64,000 nt of DNA from CAYPGJ01 sp050174775. Lineage in GTDB: Bacteria; Planctomycetota; Phycisphaerae; Phycisphaerales; UBA1924. Below are positions 26,118-34,516 of this stretch, piece after piece; positions within the stretch are counted from its first letter, which is position 1, and the number at the start of each line of letters is the position of its first letter. The notes under the pieces were generated by a model. That model did no database searches. It saw only the letters and a program-made list of their open reading frames with translations, and was not told the DNA's origin. The DNA lies in the NCBI GenBank assembly GCA_050174775.1, contig JBFXJP010000003.1, positions 186,001-250,000 on the forward strand, read 5' to 3'. Both the position numbers and the translations under genes were made by a program.

Positions 26118-27404
26118 ATGTCCAAGCGAACTCACGACCGACGACGCGTCGTCATCACGGGCATGGGCGCCGTGACCAACCTCGGTCACGACGCCTCGTC
26201 CACGTGGGACGCCATGGTCTCCGGCCGCTCCGGCATCAACCGCATCGAGGGCGAGGAGTTCAACGCCTGGAAGGACCGCTGGGCCGTCCTCATCGCAGGC
26301 CAGGTTCTGGGCTGGGACCCCGCCTCGCGCATCGACCACCGCGAAGCGCGACGCATCGACCGATACTGCCAGCTCGGCCTCGCCGCCACCATCGAGGCCG
26401 TCGAGCAGTGCGGCATCGACTTCACCAAGGAAAACAGCGAGCGCTGCGGCGTCATCGTCGGCTCCGGCATCGGCGGCATCCGAACCATCGAAGAGGGCGT
26501 CCAGCTCCTCGCCGCCAAGGGCCCCGACCGCGTCTCCCCCTTCACCGTGCCCAAGCTCATGGTCAACTCCTGCTCGGGCAACGTCTCCATCCGCTACGGC
26601 CTGCAGGGCCCCTCCTCCACACACGCCACAGCCTGCGCCTCCTCCGGACACTCCATCGGCGACGCCATGCACGTCATCCAGCGCGGCGAGGCCGACGTGA
26701 TGATCGCCGGCGGCGCCGAGGCGGCCATCTCGCCCATCTGCGTCGCCGCGTTCATGACCATGCGCGCCCTCTCGGCGCGCAACGACGAGCCCGCGAAGGC
26801 CTCGCGCCCCTTCGACCGCGACCGTGACGGCTTCGTGCTCGCCGAGGGCGCAGGCGTCTTCGTCCTCGAGAGCGAGGACCACGCCAAGGCCCGCGGCGCA
26901 GAGATCCTCTGCGAGCTGCTCGGCGCCGGCGCCACCTCCGACGCGGCGCACATCACCGCGCCCGACGAGCAGGGGCGGGGCGCGGCCCGCGCCATGCGCG
27001 TCGCACTCCAGTACGCCGGCCTCAACCCCACCGACATCGACTACATCAACGCCCACGGCACCTCGACCCCCCTCGGCGACGCCGCAGAAGTCGCAGCCGT
27101 CGGCAACGTCTTCGGCGAGCACGCCCACAAGTCCCGCGGCGGCAAGCTCCTCATGTCCTCCACCAAGTCCATGCACGGGCACTGCCTCGGCGCCTCCGGC
27201 GGCGTCGAGATGATCGCCTGCGTCAACGCCATCCGCTTCGGCGTCGTGCCGCCCACCATCAACTGCGACAACCCGGACGACGGCTTCGACCTCGACTTCG
27301 TCCCCCACGCCGCGCGCGACCGAAAGGTCCGCCACGTCCTCAACAACACCTTCGGCTTCGGCGGGCACAACGTCTCCCTCGCCCTCGGCCGCTACGAGCC
27401 CTGA
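26118..27404 (+). CDS. fabF: 3-oxoacyl-ACP synthase II
   Basis: 428 residues, thiolase fold. It extends acyl-ACP by two carbons. Catalytic Cys173 in ATACASSGHSIGDAM, His in NAHGTSTPLGD near 313 and His in STKSMHGHCLGASGG. The N-terminus is RRVVITGMGAVTNLG. About 15 residues longer than many FabF. Followed after 2 bases by a small gene. Confidence 0.95.
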   Translation: MSKRTHDRRRVVITGMGAVTNLGHDASSTWDAMVSGRSGINRIEGEEFNAWKDRWAVLIAGQVLGWDPASRIDHREARRIDRYCQLGLAATIEAVEQCGIDFTKENSERCGVIVGSGIGGIRTIEEGVQLLAAKGPDRVSPFTVPKLMVNSCSGNVSIRYGLQGPSSTHATACASSGHSIGDAMHVIQRGEADVMIAGGAEAAISPICVAAFMTMRALSARNDEPAKASRPFDRDRDGFVLAEGAGVFVLESEDHAKARGAEILCELLGAGATSDAAHITAPDEQGRGAARAMRVALQYAGLNPTDIDYINAHGTSTPLGDAAEVAAVGNVFGEHAHKSRGGKLLMSSTKSMHGHCLGASGGVEMIACVNAIRFGVVPPTINCDNPDDGFDLDFVPHAARDRKVRHVLNNTFGFGGHNVSLALGRYEP

Positions 27405-27406
27405 TC

Positions 27407-27682
27407 GTGGCCAAGGGTCAGCACCTCTCCTCCTACCAGCGCGGCATCGTCAAGCGGTACTACGCGCACCTCGACTCGATCACGCTCGCGAAGCTCTCCG
27501 AGCTCGTGTCGGACCTCGCGGTGACGGAGCCGGGCGCGAAGGCGGACAAGCTGTGGGCGAAGGTGGAGAAGGCGCTGGACAAGACCGCAGCGGCGGATGA
27601 CCGGGTGCGAGGCGTTCTCAACTCCAGGAACATCAACGAGTTGGCGCGGCTGGTATCGGAGCTTTCCGCCCGGCCCGCGTAA
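27407..27682 (+). CDS. Small helical protein at end of fab operon, unknown
   Basis: 91 residues, start GTG two bases after the fabF stop. It is predominantly helical and charged (SSYQRGIVKRYYAHLDSITL, KLWAKVEKALDKTAAADDRVR), with no signal or membrane segment. Tight linkage to fabF suggests a cytoplasmic role in the same operon. No family recognised. Confidence 0.7.
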   Translation: MAKGQHLSSYQRGIVKRYYAHLDSITLAKLSELVSDLAVTEPGAKADKLWAKVEKALDKTAAADDRVRGVLNSRNINELARLVSELSARPA

Positions 27683-27685
27683 GAA

Positions 27686-27699
27686 ACTCAGATCTGAGT
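27686..27699. repeat. 14-bp perfect palindrome
   Basis: ACTCAGATCTGAGT is a perfect dyad just after the operon's last stop codon. There is no loop and no T run, so it is a poor terminator; it could be a protein-binding site. Confidence 0.4.
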
Positions 27700-27737
27700 G
27701 TTCCCGTCTCTGGCTTACATTCTCATCAAGTTAAGCA

Positions 27738-27767
27738 TTGATCCCCGAAGCAAATTGGGGGTATTGT
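27738..27767 (+). promoter_or_regulatory. Possible promoter for the Cys-rich protein gene
   Basis: TTGATC (27738-27743), 18-base spacer, TATTGT (27762-27767), 31 bases before ATG 27799, within a less G+C-rich intergenic stretch. Confidence 0.4.
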
Positions 27768-27798
27768 GTGCTGGGAACGTAATCATGGAGCGATATCC

Positions 27799-28083
27799 AT
27801 GAAAGGCACTCGACTCTTGGCGATCGGAATCCTCGCGACCGCCACGCTGTTGTCACTGCGTGAGGCGGTTGCTCAACCTGCTCAATGCACGACGGGCGGG
27901 TGTACGGGGGTATGTTCAGTGCAGGCGTGGACTGGGGTGACCATCACGAAGCAATGCGCAGGGCAGACCTGCCCGGTGAATCCGCCACAGACGTGTTCGG
28001 GTTGTGCTCAGTTGGATTCGCAGAATCGCATTGTCAGCTGCGGTTGCTGGTGTGCAGAGTGTGTGAATTGCTATGAAGTGTGA
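27799..28083 (+). CDS. Small cysteine-rich secreted protein, unknown
   Basis: 94 residues. A signal peptide (KGTRLLAIGILATATLLSL ... AVAQPA) precedes about 65 residues with 12 cysteines, several paired as CxxC or CxC (SGCAQ, SCGCWCAECVNC). The even number suggests disulfides after export, or metal binding. ATG 27799 follows ggagcg. First of three genes in a less G+C-rich patch that ends with a pseudopilin. Confidence 0.65.
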   Translation: MKGTRLLAIGILATATLLSLREAVAQPAQCTTGGCTGVCSVQAWTGVTITKQCAGQTCPVNPPQTCSGCAQLDSQNRIVSCGCWCAECVNCYEV

Positions 28084-28133
28084 ACTGATTCGGGTCGGGC
28101 GAGCGCCTTGATCCGTCGAGATTTGGGGAAAAT

Positions 28134-28979
28134 ATGGCGGACATTGCCCGGCGAACCCCGCTGTTGATAGCGATAGTCGTTGCCAGTGTCGGCGCGGGGC
28201 TGCTCATTCGTGAGGTGATACCGTTTCCGCTCGGCCAGAGTGCTGCAGGACGAGAACGCGTTGAACGTCCACCATCGGCACTCGAGCAGACTGTGCCTAT
28301 TTTCTTGCTGCCGGTCGCGCCGACGCTCGACGTTGTCGTGAACAAGGATTCGATCAGCACGATCGAAGCGGACATCCGTGACCGTATCGCGAGTGTGAGT
28401 CGGGCCACGCCGCAACTGAGCGGGCTTGGGCTTGAGCAGCGATCAGCCTTGTCGAGGGACGCGAGCGAACAGTTTGCGATCTATCTTGTGAGCGACTTCG
28501 ACAGATATCACCAGCTGCTGGAGCGCACCGGAGCGAAGTACGAGATCATCGACCGTGTGCGCGGCGACGCGGAACAGCTCCGCGCGATGATGGAGGATGT
28601 TCGCTCGTTCTGGTCGAACGCCTCGGCGCCGATTGCCTTCAGGCCGATTTCGTTGGAGCATCTCACCGCGCGTCTGCGCGCCAAGGACGGCGTGGTGACC
28701 CCGCACCGTGACGATCAGTTTGTGAGTGCCGTGACGAACGCGCCGGAGCGATGGCCTCGTCTTATGGGAGACCCCGCGGCGAATCGACTGACTATCGTGG
28801 AGGTCGTGCTCCCGGTCACGTATTTTCTGGAGCCGAGCGGAGGGAATAAGCCGGTTGTCACTCCTGCGTATTTCGGTATCTGGTTTGTGTGGGATAACTC
28901 GTCGAAGGACTGGAAGGTGCATCAGTTCAGGCTGTACAACCCATTGAAAGCGCCGATCGGACTCGTGCCGTGCCCCTGA
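28134..28979 (+). CDS. Membrane-anchored hypothetical protein
   Basis: 281 residues. One N-terminal membrane segment (LLIAIVVASVGAGLLI), then an exported domain without recognised family. ATG 28134 has gggg nearby. Its end overlaps the pseudopilin GTG by 10 bases, so the two are probably translated together. Codon use looks less G+C-biased than in the fab operon. Confidence 0.6.
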   Translation: MADIARRTPLLIAIVVASVGAGLLIREVIPFPLGQSAAGRERVERPPSALEQTVPIFLLPVAPTLDVVVNKDSISTIEADIRDRIASVSRATPQLSGLGLEQRSALSRDASEQFAIYLVSDFDRYHQLLERTGAKYEIIDRVRGDAEQLRAMMEDVRSFWSNASAPIAFRPISLEHLTARLRAKDGVVTPHRDDQFVSAVTNAPERWPRLMGDPAANRLTIVEVVLPVTYFLEPSGGNKPVVTPAYFGIWFVWDNSSKDWKVHQFRLYNPLKAPIGLVPCP

Positions 28980-29737
28980 CGGTCGTCGATGAGCGGCGTT
29001 GGTCGGCGAGAGGTGTGTCACTCATCGAACTGCTGGTCTCGATCGGCGTGATCGGTCTGTTGTTGTCTCTGTTGCTTCCCACGTTACGCAGCGTCCGTGC
29101 GGCGTCTGGAGAGGCTGCGAGTCTTGCGAATCTCAAGAGTATTCAGGTTACGTTGGAGTTGTACGTGGCGGGTCACGGGGAGAGATTCCCGTGCCTGGAC
29201 CCGGATCCTACGGTGACGTATCAAACGAACGCGGGGCTCGGGTTCCGGCCCGGGGATCCGTGGCACGCTATGACGTTCTGGCCGTTTCTGATGTCGGACG
29301 TCGCGCCCTTTTCGGAGCACGTGCTCTCTTGGCTCAGCCCGGGCGGTGCTCGTGAACCCCCGTCGGGCGAAGCGTTTGTGCCAGACTATTTCTACAGCAA
29401 TTCGTTCGTAGCCCCGGTCGAAGTATGGACGAACCGGAGGCCACCCCAGCAACCCGCGCCGGACTGGTTTACTGCGCCGCGAGCGCACGCGGTGAGGACG
29501 CCGGCTCAGAAGGTCGTGTTCTACGACGCGGCGATGGCGTACAACCGGCGACAGCGCGCGTCGAGCATCGGCCCATTCCCTGCGGAGCCGATACCGATGG
29601 GGTTCGTGGACGGCCACGCGACGGCGTGCCGGATCGCCCAAGCGTCCGAGCCGTTCCCGAACGTGTTCAATCAGAACTGGTGGTCCCAACTTCCGCTCCA
29701 CAACACGCCGGAAGGCGTCGCGGGGCGAGACTACTGA
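28970..29737 (+). CDS. Type II secretion/pilin-like pseudopilin
   Basis: 255 residues. A prepilin peptidase site and helix are visible at RG-VSLIELLVSIGVIGLLL (cleavage after Gly, Glu at +5), followed by a globular part ending in the planctomycete-type element MGFVDGHATACR. Start GTG 28970. Probably assembles into a pseudopilus or is displayed at the membrane. No assembly genes lie beside it; the PilT-like ATPase is at the far left of the window. Confidence 0.75.
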   Translation: MPLTVVDERRWSARGVSLIELLVSIGVIGLLLSLLLPTLRSVRAASGEAASLANLKSIQVTLELYVAGHGERFPCLDPDPTVTYQTNAGLGFRPGDPWHAMTFWPFLMSDVAPFSEHVLSWLSPGGAREPPSGEAFVPDYFYSNSFVAPVEVWTNRRPPQQPAPDWFTAPRAHAVRTPAQKVVFYDAAMAYNRRQRASSIGPFPAEPIPMGFVDGHATACRIAQASEPFPNVFNQNWWSQLPLHNTPEGVAGRDY

Positions 29738-29794
29738 GGGCTCGACATTGGTTCGCCGCTGGTCGCCCACGGCACATTCGACGCACGCGCGTTT

Positions 29795-30073
29795 TCAGAT
29801 CGCCCCGTCGCTCTTCTTCGCAAGCTCGAAGTCTTTCGCCGTGATGCCCCCCGCGTCGTGCGTGCTCAGCGTGAGCGTCACCTTGTTGTAGCGCACGAGG
29901 ATGTCCGGATGGTGGTCCATCTCCTCCGCGAGCGCCGCCACGCTGTTCACGAACCGTATCGACGCCGCGAAATCCTTGAACTGATAGGTCCGCTGGATCG
30001 CGTCGTTCAACTCGCTCCACTCGGGAGTCTCGGCCAGACGCTTCTTGATCTGCTCGGGCGTGAGCTTGGACAT
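29795..30073 (-). CDS. Pterin-4a-carbinolamine dehydratase
   Basis: 92 residues, whole PCD domain. It dehydrates 4a-hydroxytetrahydropterin, usually after aromatic amino acid hydroxylation; free-standing bacterial copies may have other roles. Motif EEMDHHPDILVRYNKVTLTL holds the catalytic histidines, followed by LSTHDAGGIT. ATG 30073 follows ggagt. Divergent from the GluQRS-like gene. Confidence 0.92.
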   Translation of the reverse strand: MSKLTPEQIKKRLAETPEWSELNDAIQRTYQFKDFAASIRFVNSVAALAEEMDHHPDILVRYNKVTLTLSTHDAGGITAKDFELAKKSDGAI

Positions 30074-30115
30074 GACTCCTCCGCGTGAGCGCGCCGTAAT
30101 GGCCGCGCGTCGAGG

Positions 30116-30121
30116 TATCTT
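30116..30121 (+). promoter_or_regulatory. -10-like box directly before gluQ start
   Basis: TATCTT ends 7 bases before GTG 30129. There is no Shine-Dalgarno site, so the mRNA may be leaderless. Confidence 0.4.
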
Positions 30122-30128
30122 CGGTTCC

Positions 30129-31118
30129 GTGGAGCCCGCGTCAACCCCGCCCAGAACCCGTCTGGCCCCCTCGCCCACCGGCGCGCTGCACCTGGGCAAC
30201 GCGCGGACCTTCCTCATCACCTGGGCGCTCGCTCGCGCCAACGGCTGGCGCATCGTCATGCGCGTCGAAGACCTCGACACCCCGCGCGTCAAACCCGAGA
30301 CCATCGACCAGGCCCTCCGCGACCTCGAATGGCTCGGCGTCGACTACGACGAGGGGCCCATCATCCAGTCGCGCGACCTCGAGCATCACGTCGAAGCCAT
30401 GGCCGCGCTCGCCGCAAACGGACTCGCCTACCCCTGCGAACTCACGCGCACGCAGATCGAAGCCGCGGCCTCCGCGCCCCACGACGCCCCGACCGCCGAC
30501 GATGCGCCAGGCCACGAGGTGCGATTCCCCTCAAGCCTGCGCCCCGCAGACTGGAGCGCGCCCCGACCGTTCGAGAGCCGCGAGACCAACTGGCGCTTTG
30601 CGTGCCCCGACGCGCCCAAAGGCCTCGTCGAGTTCGATGACCTCTTCGCCGGCCCGCAACGCATGACGCCCGCGGACACCATCGGCGACTTCGTCGCATG
30701 GACCAAGCGAGGCACGCCCTCCTACCAGCTCGCCGTCGTCGTCGATGATCAGCGACAGCGAGTGACGCACGTGGTGCGCGGCGATGACCTGCTCGACTCC
30801 GCCGCGCGACAGACCCTCCTCTATCGCGCGCTCGGCTTCGGCCCCCCACCGACCTACCTCCACCTCCCGCTCGTCAAGGGCGCCGACGGCCGACGCCTCG
30901 CCAAGCGCCACGGCGATACGCGTCTCTCGCACTACCGCGCGCGGGGCGTCCCGCCCGAACGCATCGTGGCCCTCCTGGCCCGCTGGTCGGGCGTCGAGGA
31001 CGCGTCCGAACAGGCAATGTCCGCCGCGGAGTTCGCCTCGCGCCTCGCGCTCGATAGGATTCCCCGGACGCCGATCACCTTCACCCCGGACGACGACGCA
31101 TGGCTGCTCGCGCGATGA
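30129..31118 (+). CDS. gluQ: Glutamyl-Q tRNA(Asp) synthetase-like protein
   Basis: 329 residues: the catalytic half of GluRS without the anticodon-binding domain, as in GluQRS, which adds glutamate to queuosine of tRNA-Asp. HIGH-type RLAPSPTGALHLGNART near the N-terminus and the KMSKS-type GRRLAKRHGDTRLS are intact. The zinc cysteines are mostly gone (YPCELTR instead of CxC). GTG 30129 was chosen because it lies just before the catalytic core and a -10-like box; ATG 30099 is the alternative. Confidence 0.85.
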   Translation: MEPASTPPRTRLAPSPTGALHLGNARTFLITWALARANGWRIVMRVEDLDTPRVKPETIDQALRDLEWLGVDYDEGPIIQSRDLEHHVEAMAALAANGLAYPCELTRTQIEAAASAPHDAPTADDAPGHEVRFPSSLRPADWSAPRPFESRETNWRFACPDAPKGLVEFDDLFAGPQRMTPADTIGDFVAWTKRGTPSYQLAVVVDDQRQRVTHVVRGDDLLDSAARQTLLYRALGFGPPPTYLHLPLVKGADGRRLAKRHGDTRLSHYRARGVPPERIVALLARWSGVEDASEQAMSAAEFASRLALDRIPRTPITFTPDDDAWLLAR

Positions 31119-31621
31119 CCATCCTGCTCCTTCTGAGCCTCCTGACAACCGCCTGCGCGGACTCCGGAGCCTCCGACACGCAGGCCGGCGCCGCGGGTCC
31201 GGAAACGGTGAAGGTCGACCTTCACGGCGCAAACTTCACACTTGAGCTGGCCATCGACAACGACACCCGGGTCAAGGGCCTCTCACATCGGGATCACATC
31301 GCGCCCGACGAGGGCATGCTCTTCGTGTTCCCGGACCCGATGCCCCTCTCGTTCGTCATGCGCCACTGTCTCGTCCCCATCGACATCGCGTTTCTGGACG
31401 GCGCCGGCCGGGTCCTCGTCGTGCACGAGATGGCGGTGGAAGAGCCCCAGCGCGAGGACGAATCGGACTTTGCGTACGAGAGCCGCCTCCGTCCGTACGA
31501 ATCGAGGTTCCCGGCCCAGTTCGCGCTGGAGACCGCGGGGGGCCGTCTGAACAAGCTCGGATTGAAGCCCGGGGACGTGGTGCGGATCGACGTGAACGCC
31601 CTCAAGCGCCGCGCCCGCTGA
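31115..31621 (+). CDS. DUF192 lipoprotein
   Basis: 168 residues. The signal peptide ends at lipobox LLTTAC, followed by a DUF192 domain (VKGLSHRDHIAPDEGMLFVF, MRHCLVPIDIAFLD). Structure is known for the family but function is not. The ATG overlaps the gluQ stop as ATGA; an ATG at 31100 is also in frame. Confidence 0.85.
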   Translation: MTILLLLSLLTTACADSGASDTQAGAAGPETVKVDLHGANFTLELAIDNDTRVKGLSHRDHIAPDEGMLFVFPDPMPLSFVMRHCLVPIDIAFLDGAGRVLVVHEMAVEEPQREDESDFAYESRLRPYESRFPAQFALETAGGRLNKLGLKPGDVVRIDVNALKRRAR

Positions 31622-31701
31622 ACCGATTTTCATGCCATCGGATGCACTCCACCGCGCGTATCCCGCGCGATCCACGCTCCGCCAGGAGGAGAGGCGCTCG
31701 C

Positions 31702-32982
31702 ATGGCCACTCGTACGATCACGCTCATCGCGACCGACTCCCTCGAGCACGCCCACGCCGACTGGTGGCGCCCCATCGCCGATCACTGGCCCGCGGGCGCC
31801 GCGCCACCCTCCCTCCAGCTCCTCCCGCTCGCTGACGCCCTCGCCGACGGCTCCACCGTCACCGGCTCCGCAGCCGTGGCCATCCTCCCGCGCGCCGACG
31901 CCTCCGCAACCATCCTCGCCGACGCACTCGCAGAAGAAGGCATCCCCGCACTCTTCCTCTTCCCGACCATCGACGAGCGCGCCTCACGCCTCAACTCCGA
32001 CACCGTCATCGTCGAGTCCTCCTCGGCCGACCCCATCGTCCTCGCCGCGAACATCCGCGCGCTCCTCCAGCGCCAGCAGTTCGTCAGCGCACTCCTCCAG
32101 GAGCTCGGCGCCAACCGCCGCTGCACCACCGGCCTCCGAGGCCAGATGGACCGCGTCCACGAGGAGCTCCAGCTCGCCGCACAGGTCCAACGCGACTTCC
32201 TCCCGCGCACGCTCCCCACGCTCCGCGGCGCCGAGTTCGGCGTCCTCTACCGCCCCGCCGGATACGTCTCCGGCGACATCTACGACGTCCAGCGCCTCGA
32301 CGAGCACCACGTCGCCTTCTTCCTCGCCGACGCCATCGGCCACGGCGTGCCCGCCGCGCTCATGACCATGGTGGTGTGCAAGTCACTCCCCATGAAGGAC
32401 ATCGTCGGCAACTCCTACCGGCTCGTCCCCCCGGGCGAAGCCCTCACCCGACTCAACATCGAGCTCATCCGCCGTCAGGGCGAAAGCCCACGGTTCGCCT
32501 CCGCCGTCTACGGCCTCATCGACACCCGCAGCGCAACAGTCACCATCGCAGGCGCCGGCCACCCGCCGCCACTCCGCATCCGCCCCGGCGACCCCATCGA
32601 ACGAGTCCACACCGAGGGCGGCCTGCTCGGCGTCTTCGCCGAGGAAACCTACGACCAGGTCACCTTCACCCTCCAGCCCGACGAGGTGCTCATGCTGCAC
32701 TCCGACGGCTTCGAGACCGCCTTCCCCGATCCCGCGGCCGACAACTACGGACGCCGACTCCCCACGACGCACTACCTCGATCACTTCGGCGCGTTCGCGA
32801 ACGATCTGGCAAACTCGCGCAACATCGCGCTCGCCATGACCCGTCTCGCCGACCGGCTCGACGAGCAGACCGGCTCGCTCCACCAGCGCGACGACCTCAC
32901 GGCCCTCGCGATGCTCGCGAACCCGGTCCGCGCCACCGACGAGGTCCTCAACCCGGCGGTCCGCACCGTGACGCCCGCCTGA
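31702..32982 (+). CDS. RsbU/SpoIIE-type PP2C serine phosphatase
   Basis: 426 residues. The N-terminal ~130 resemble a receiver-like fold without an obvious phospho-Asp site. A coiled linker (RVHEELQLAAQVQRDFLPR) leads into a PP2C-SpoIIE domain with GYVSGDIYDV, FLADAIGHGVPAALM, GAGHPPPL and the acidic HQRDDLTALAM end. Such enzymes dephosphorylate anti-sigma-factor antagonists in partner-switching systems. ATG 31702 follows aggagagg. No partner anti-sigma kinase is next to it. Confidence 0.9.
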   Translation: MATRTITLIATDSLEHAHADWWRPIADHWPAGAAPPSLQLLPLADALADGSTVTGSAAVAILPRADASATILADALAEEGIPALFLFPTIDERASRLNSDTVIVESSSADPIVLAANIRALLQRQQFVSALLQELGANRRCTTGLRGQMDRVHEELQLAAQVQRDFLPRTLPTLRGAEFGVLYRPAGYVSGDIYDVQRLDEHHVAFFLADAIGHGVPAALMTMVVCKSLPMKDIVGNSYRLVPPGEALTRLNIELIRRQGESPRFASAVYGLIDTRSATVTIAGAGHPPPLRIRPGDPIERVHTEGGLLGVFAEETYDQVTFTLQPDEVLMLHSDGFETAFPDPAADNYGRRLPTTHYLDHFGAFANDLANSRNIALAMTRLADRLDEQTGSLHQRDDLTALAMLANPVRATDEVLNPAVRTVTPA

Positions 32983-33037
32983 CGCAGGCGCTCCCGGCCC
33001 GACATGCTCCCCAAGGTGCGCCGCGCCCCGCGCGGCA

Positions 33038-33043
33038 TACCCT
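33038..33043 (+). promoter_or_regulatory. -10-like box directly before decarboxylase start
   Basis: TACCCT ends 6 bases before ATG 33050 and no ribosome site is present, fitting a leaderless mRNA. Confidence 0.35.
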
Positions 33044-33049
33044 TGCCGC

Positions 33050-34504
33050 ATGCCACCGATGAGCACCAGCGACTTCCGTCGCGCCGCGCACCAACTCGCC
33101 GACCTCACCGCCGACTACCTCGAGTCACTCGAGCACGCGCGCCCAGCCTCGCCCGTGGCTTCCCCCGCGCGCCCGGGCGACACCAGCGCGCTCCTCCCCG
33201 AGCACGCTCCCCAGACCGGCGAGCCGTGGGATGACCTCCTCGCCGACGTGAACCGCCTCATCATGCCCGGCCTCACCCACTGGCAGCACCCGCGCTTCTT
33301 CGGCTACTTCCCCTGCAACACCACACCCCCCGCGATCCTCGCCGAGTTCCTCTCCGCCACCCTCAACGCCCAGGGCATGCTCTGGGCCACCTCACCCGTC
33401 TACACCGAACTCGAAACGCGCGTCCTCGACTGGCTCGTCCATCTCCTCGCTCTCCCCGAACGCTTCCTCTCCACGCACGCCACAGCCGACGGCGCGCGAC
33501 CCGGCGGCGTCATCCAGGGCACAGCCTCCGAAGCCGCGCTCGTCTGCATGCTCGCGGCCCGCGACCGCGCCCGCGCCGCCCACAACGCCCCCATCGAACG
33601 ACTCGTCGCCTACACCTCCGTACAAGCCCATTCCTCCATCGCCAAAGACGCCCGCATCGCAGGCCTCCTCCCCGACCATCTCCGCCTCATCCCCACCGAC
33701 GCGCAGCACCGCATGCGCCCCGACGCGCTCGCACGCGCCATCGAACAAGACCTCGCGCAAAACCTCACCCCCTTCTTCGCCTGCGCCACCCTCGGCACAA
33801 CCTCCTCGGCCTCCGTCGACCCGCTCGCCGAAATCGCCCCCATCACCAAACGTCACAACCTCTGGCTCCACGTCGACGCCGCATACGCCGGCTCAGCCTG
33901 CGTCTGCCCCGAGCACCGCTGGATCATCCAAGGCGCCGAGCACGCCGACTCCTTCAACTTCAACCCCCACAAGTGGCTCCTCACCACCTTCGATTGCTCC
34001 GCCCTCTTCCTCGCCGACCGCACTCCCGTGCTCAACGCACTCTCCATCACCCCCGAATACCTCCGCAACAAGGCCTCCGACTCCGGCGCCGTCATCGACT
34101 ACCGCGATTGGCAGATCCCCCTCGGCCGCCGCTTCCGCGCACTCAAACTCTGGTGGGTCCTCCGCTCCTATGGCGTCGAAGGCCTCCAGGCGCACATCCG
34201 CCGTCACATCCAGCTCGCCGAACGCTTCGAATCCCTCCTCGCCACCGACGACCGCTTCGAACTCCCCTGCCCGCGCATGTTCTCGCTCGTCTGCTTCCGC
34301 ATGAAAGGCGATGACGACCGCACCCGCGAACTCCACCGCAGACTCACCGACTCCCGCGAGACCGTGCTCACCCACACCACCCTGCCCGACGCGACCGGCG
34401 CCAGCCGCTACGTCCTCCGCATGGCCATCGGCGGCGTCTACACGCAGCAAACACACATCGACGAAACCTGGGCCCTCATCCGCCGCTGCGCCGACGCGCT
34501 CTGA
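33050..34504 (+). CDS. PLP-dependent amino acid decarboxylase (group II)
   Basis: 484 residues. It resembles aromatic-L-amino-acid/tyrosine decarboxylases. Seen: HPRFFGYFPCNTTPPAILAE substrate region, GGVIQGTASEAALVCMLAAR, LHVDAAYAGSA with the PLP-contact Asp, and the Schiff-base Lys in FNFNPHKWLLT near residue 307. Cytoplasmic. The substrate (Trp, Tyr, Phe or Dopa) cannot be decided. Convergent with the flavoprotein gene. Confidence 0.92.
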   Translation: MPPMSTSDFRRAAHQLADLTADYLESLEHARPASPVASPARPGDTSALLPEHAPQTGEPWDDLLADVNRLIMPGLTHWQHPRFFGYFPCNTTPPAILAEFLSATLNAQGMLWATSPVYTELETRVLDWLVHLLALPERFLSTHATADGARPGGVIQGTASEAALVCMLAARDRARAAHNAPIERLVAYTSVQAHSSIAKDARIAGLLPDHLRLIPTDAQHRMRPDALARAIEQDLAQNLTPFFACATLGTTSSASVDPLAEIAPITKRHNLWLHVDAAYAGSACVCPEHRWIIQGAEHADSFNFNPHKWLLTTFDCSALFLADRTPVLNALSITPEYLRNKASDSGAVIDYRDWQIPLGRRFRALKLWWVLRSYGVEGLQAHIRRHIQLAERFESLLATDDRFELPCPRMFSLVCFRMKGDDDRTRELHRRLTDSRETVLTHTTLPDATGASRYVLRMAIGGVYTQQTHIDETWALIRRCADAL

Positions 34505-34516
34505 TCACCACTCCCC

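Noticed and set aside
27686..27699. Palindrome after the fab operon considered as a terminator
   Set aside because: It has no loop and no following T run; recorded only as a palindrome.
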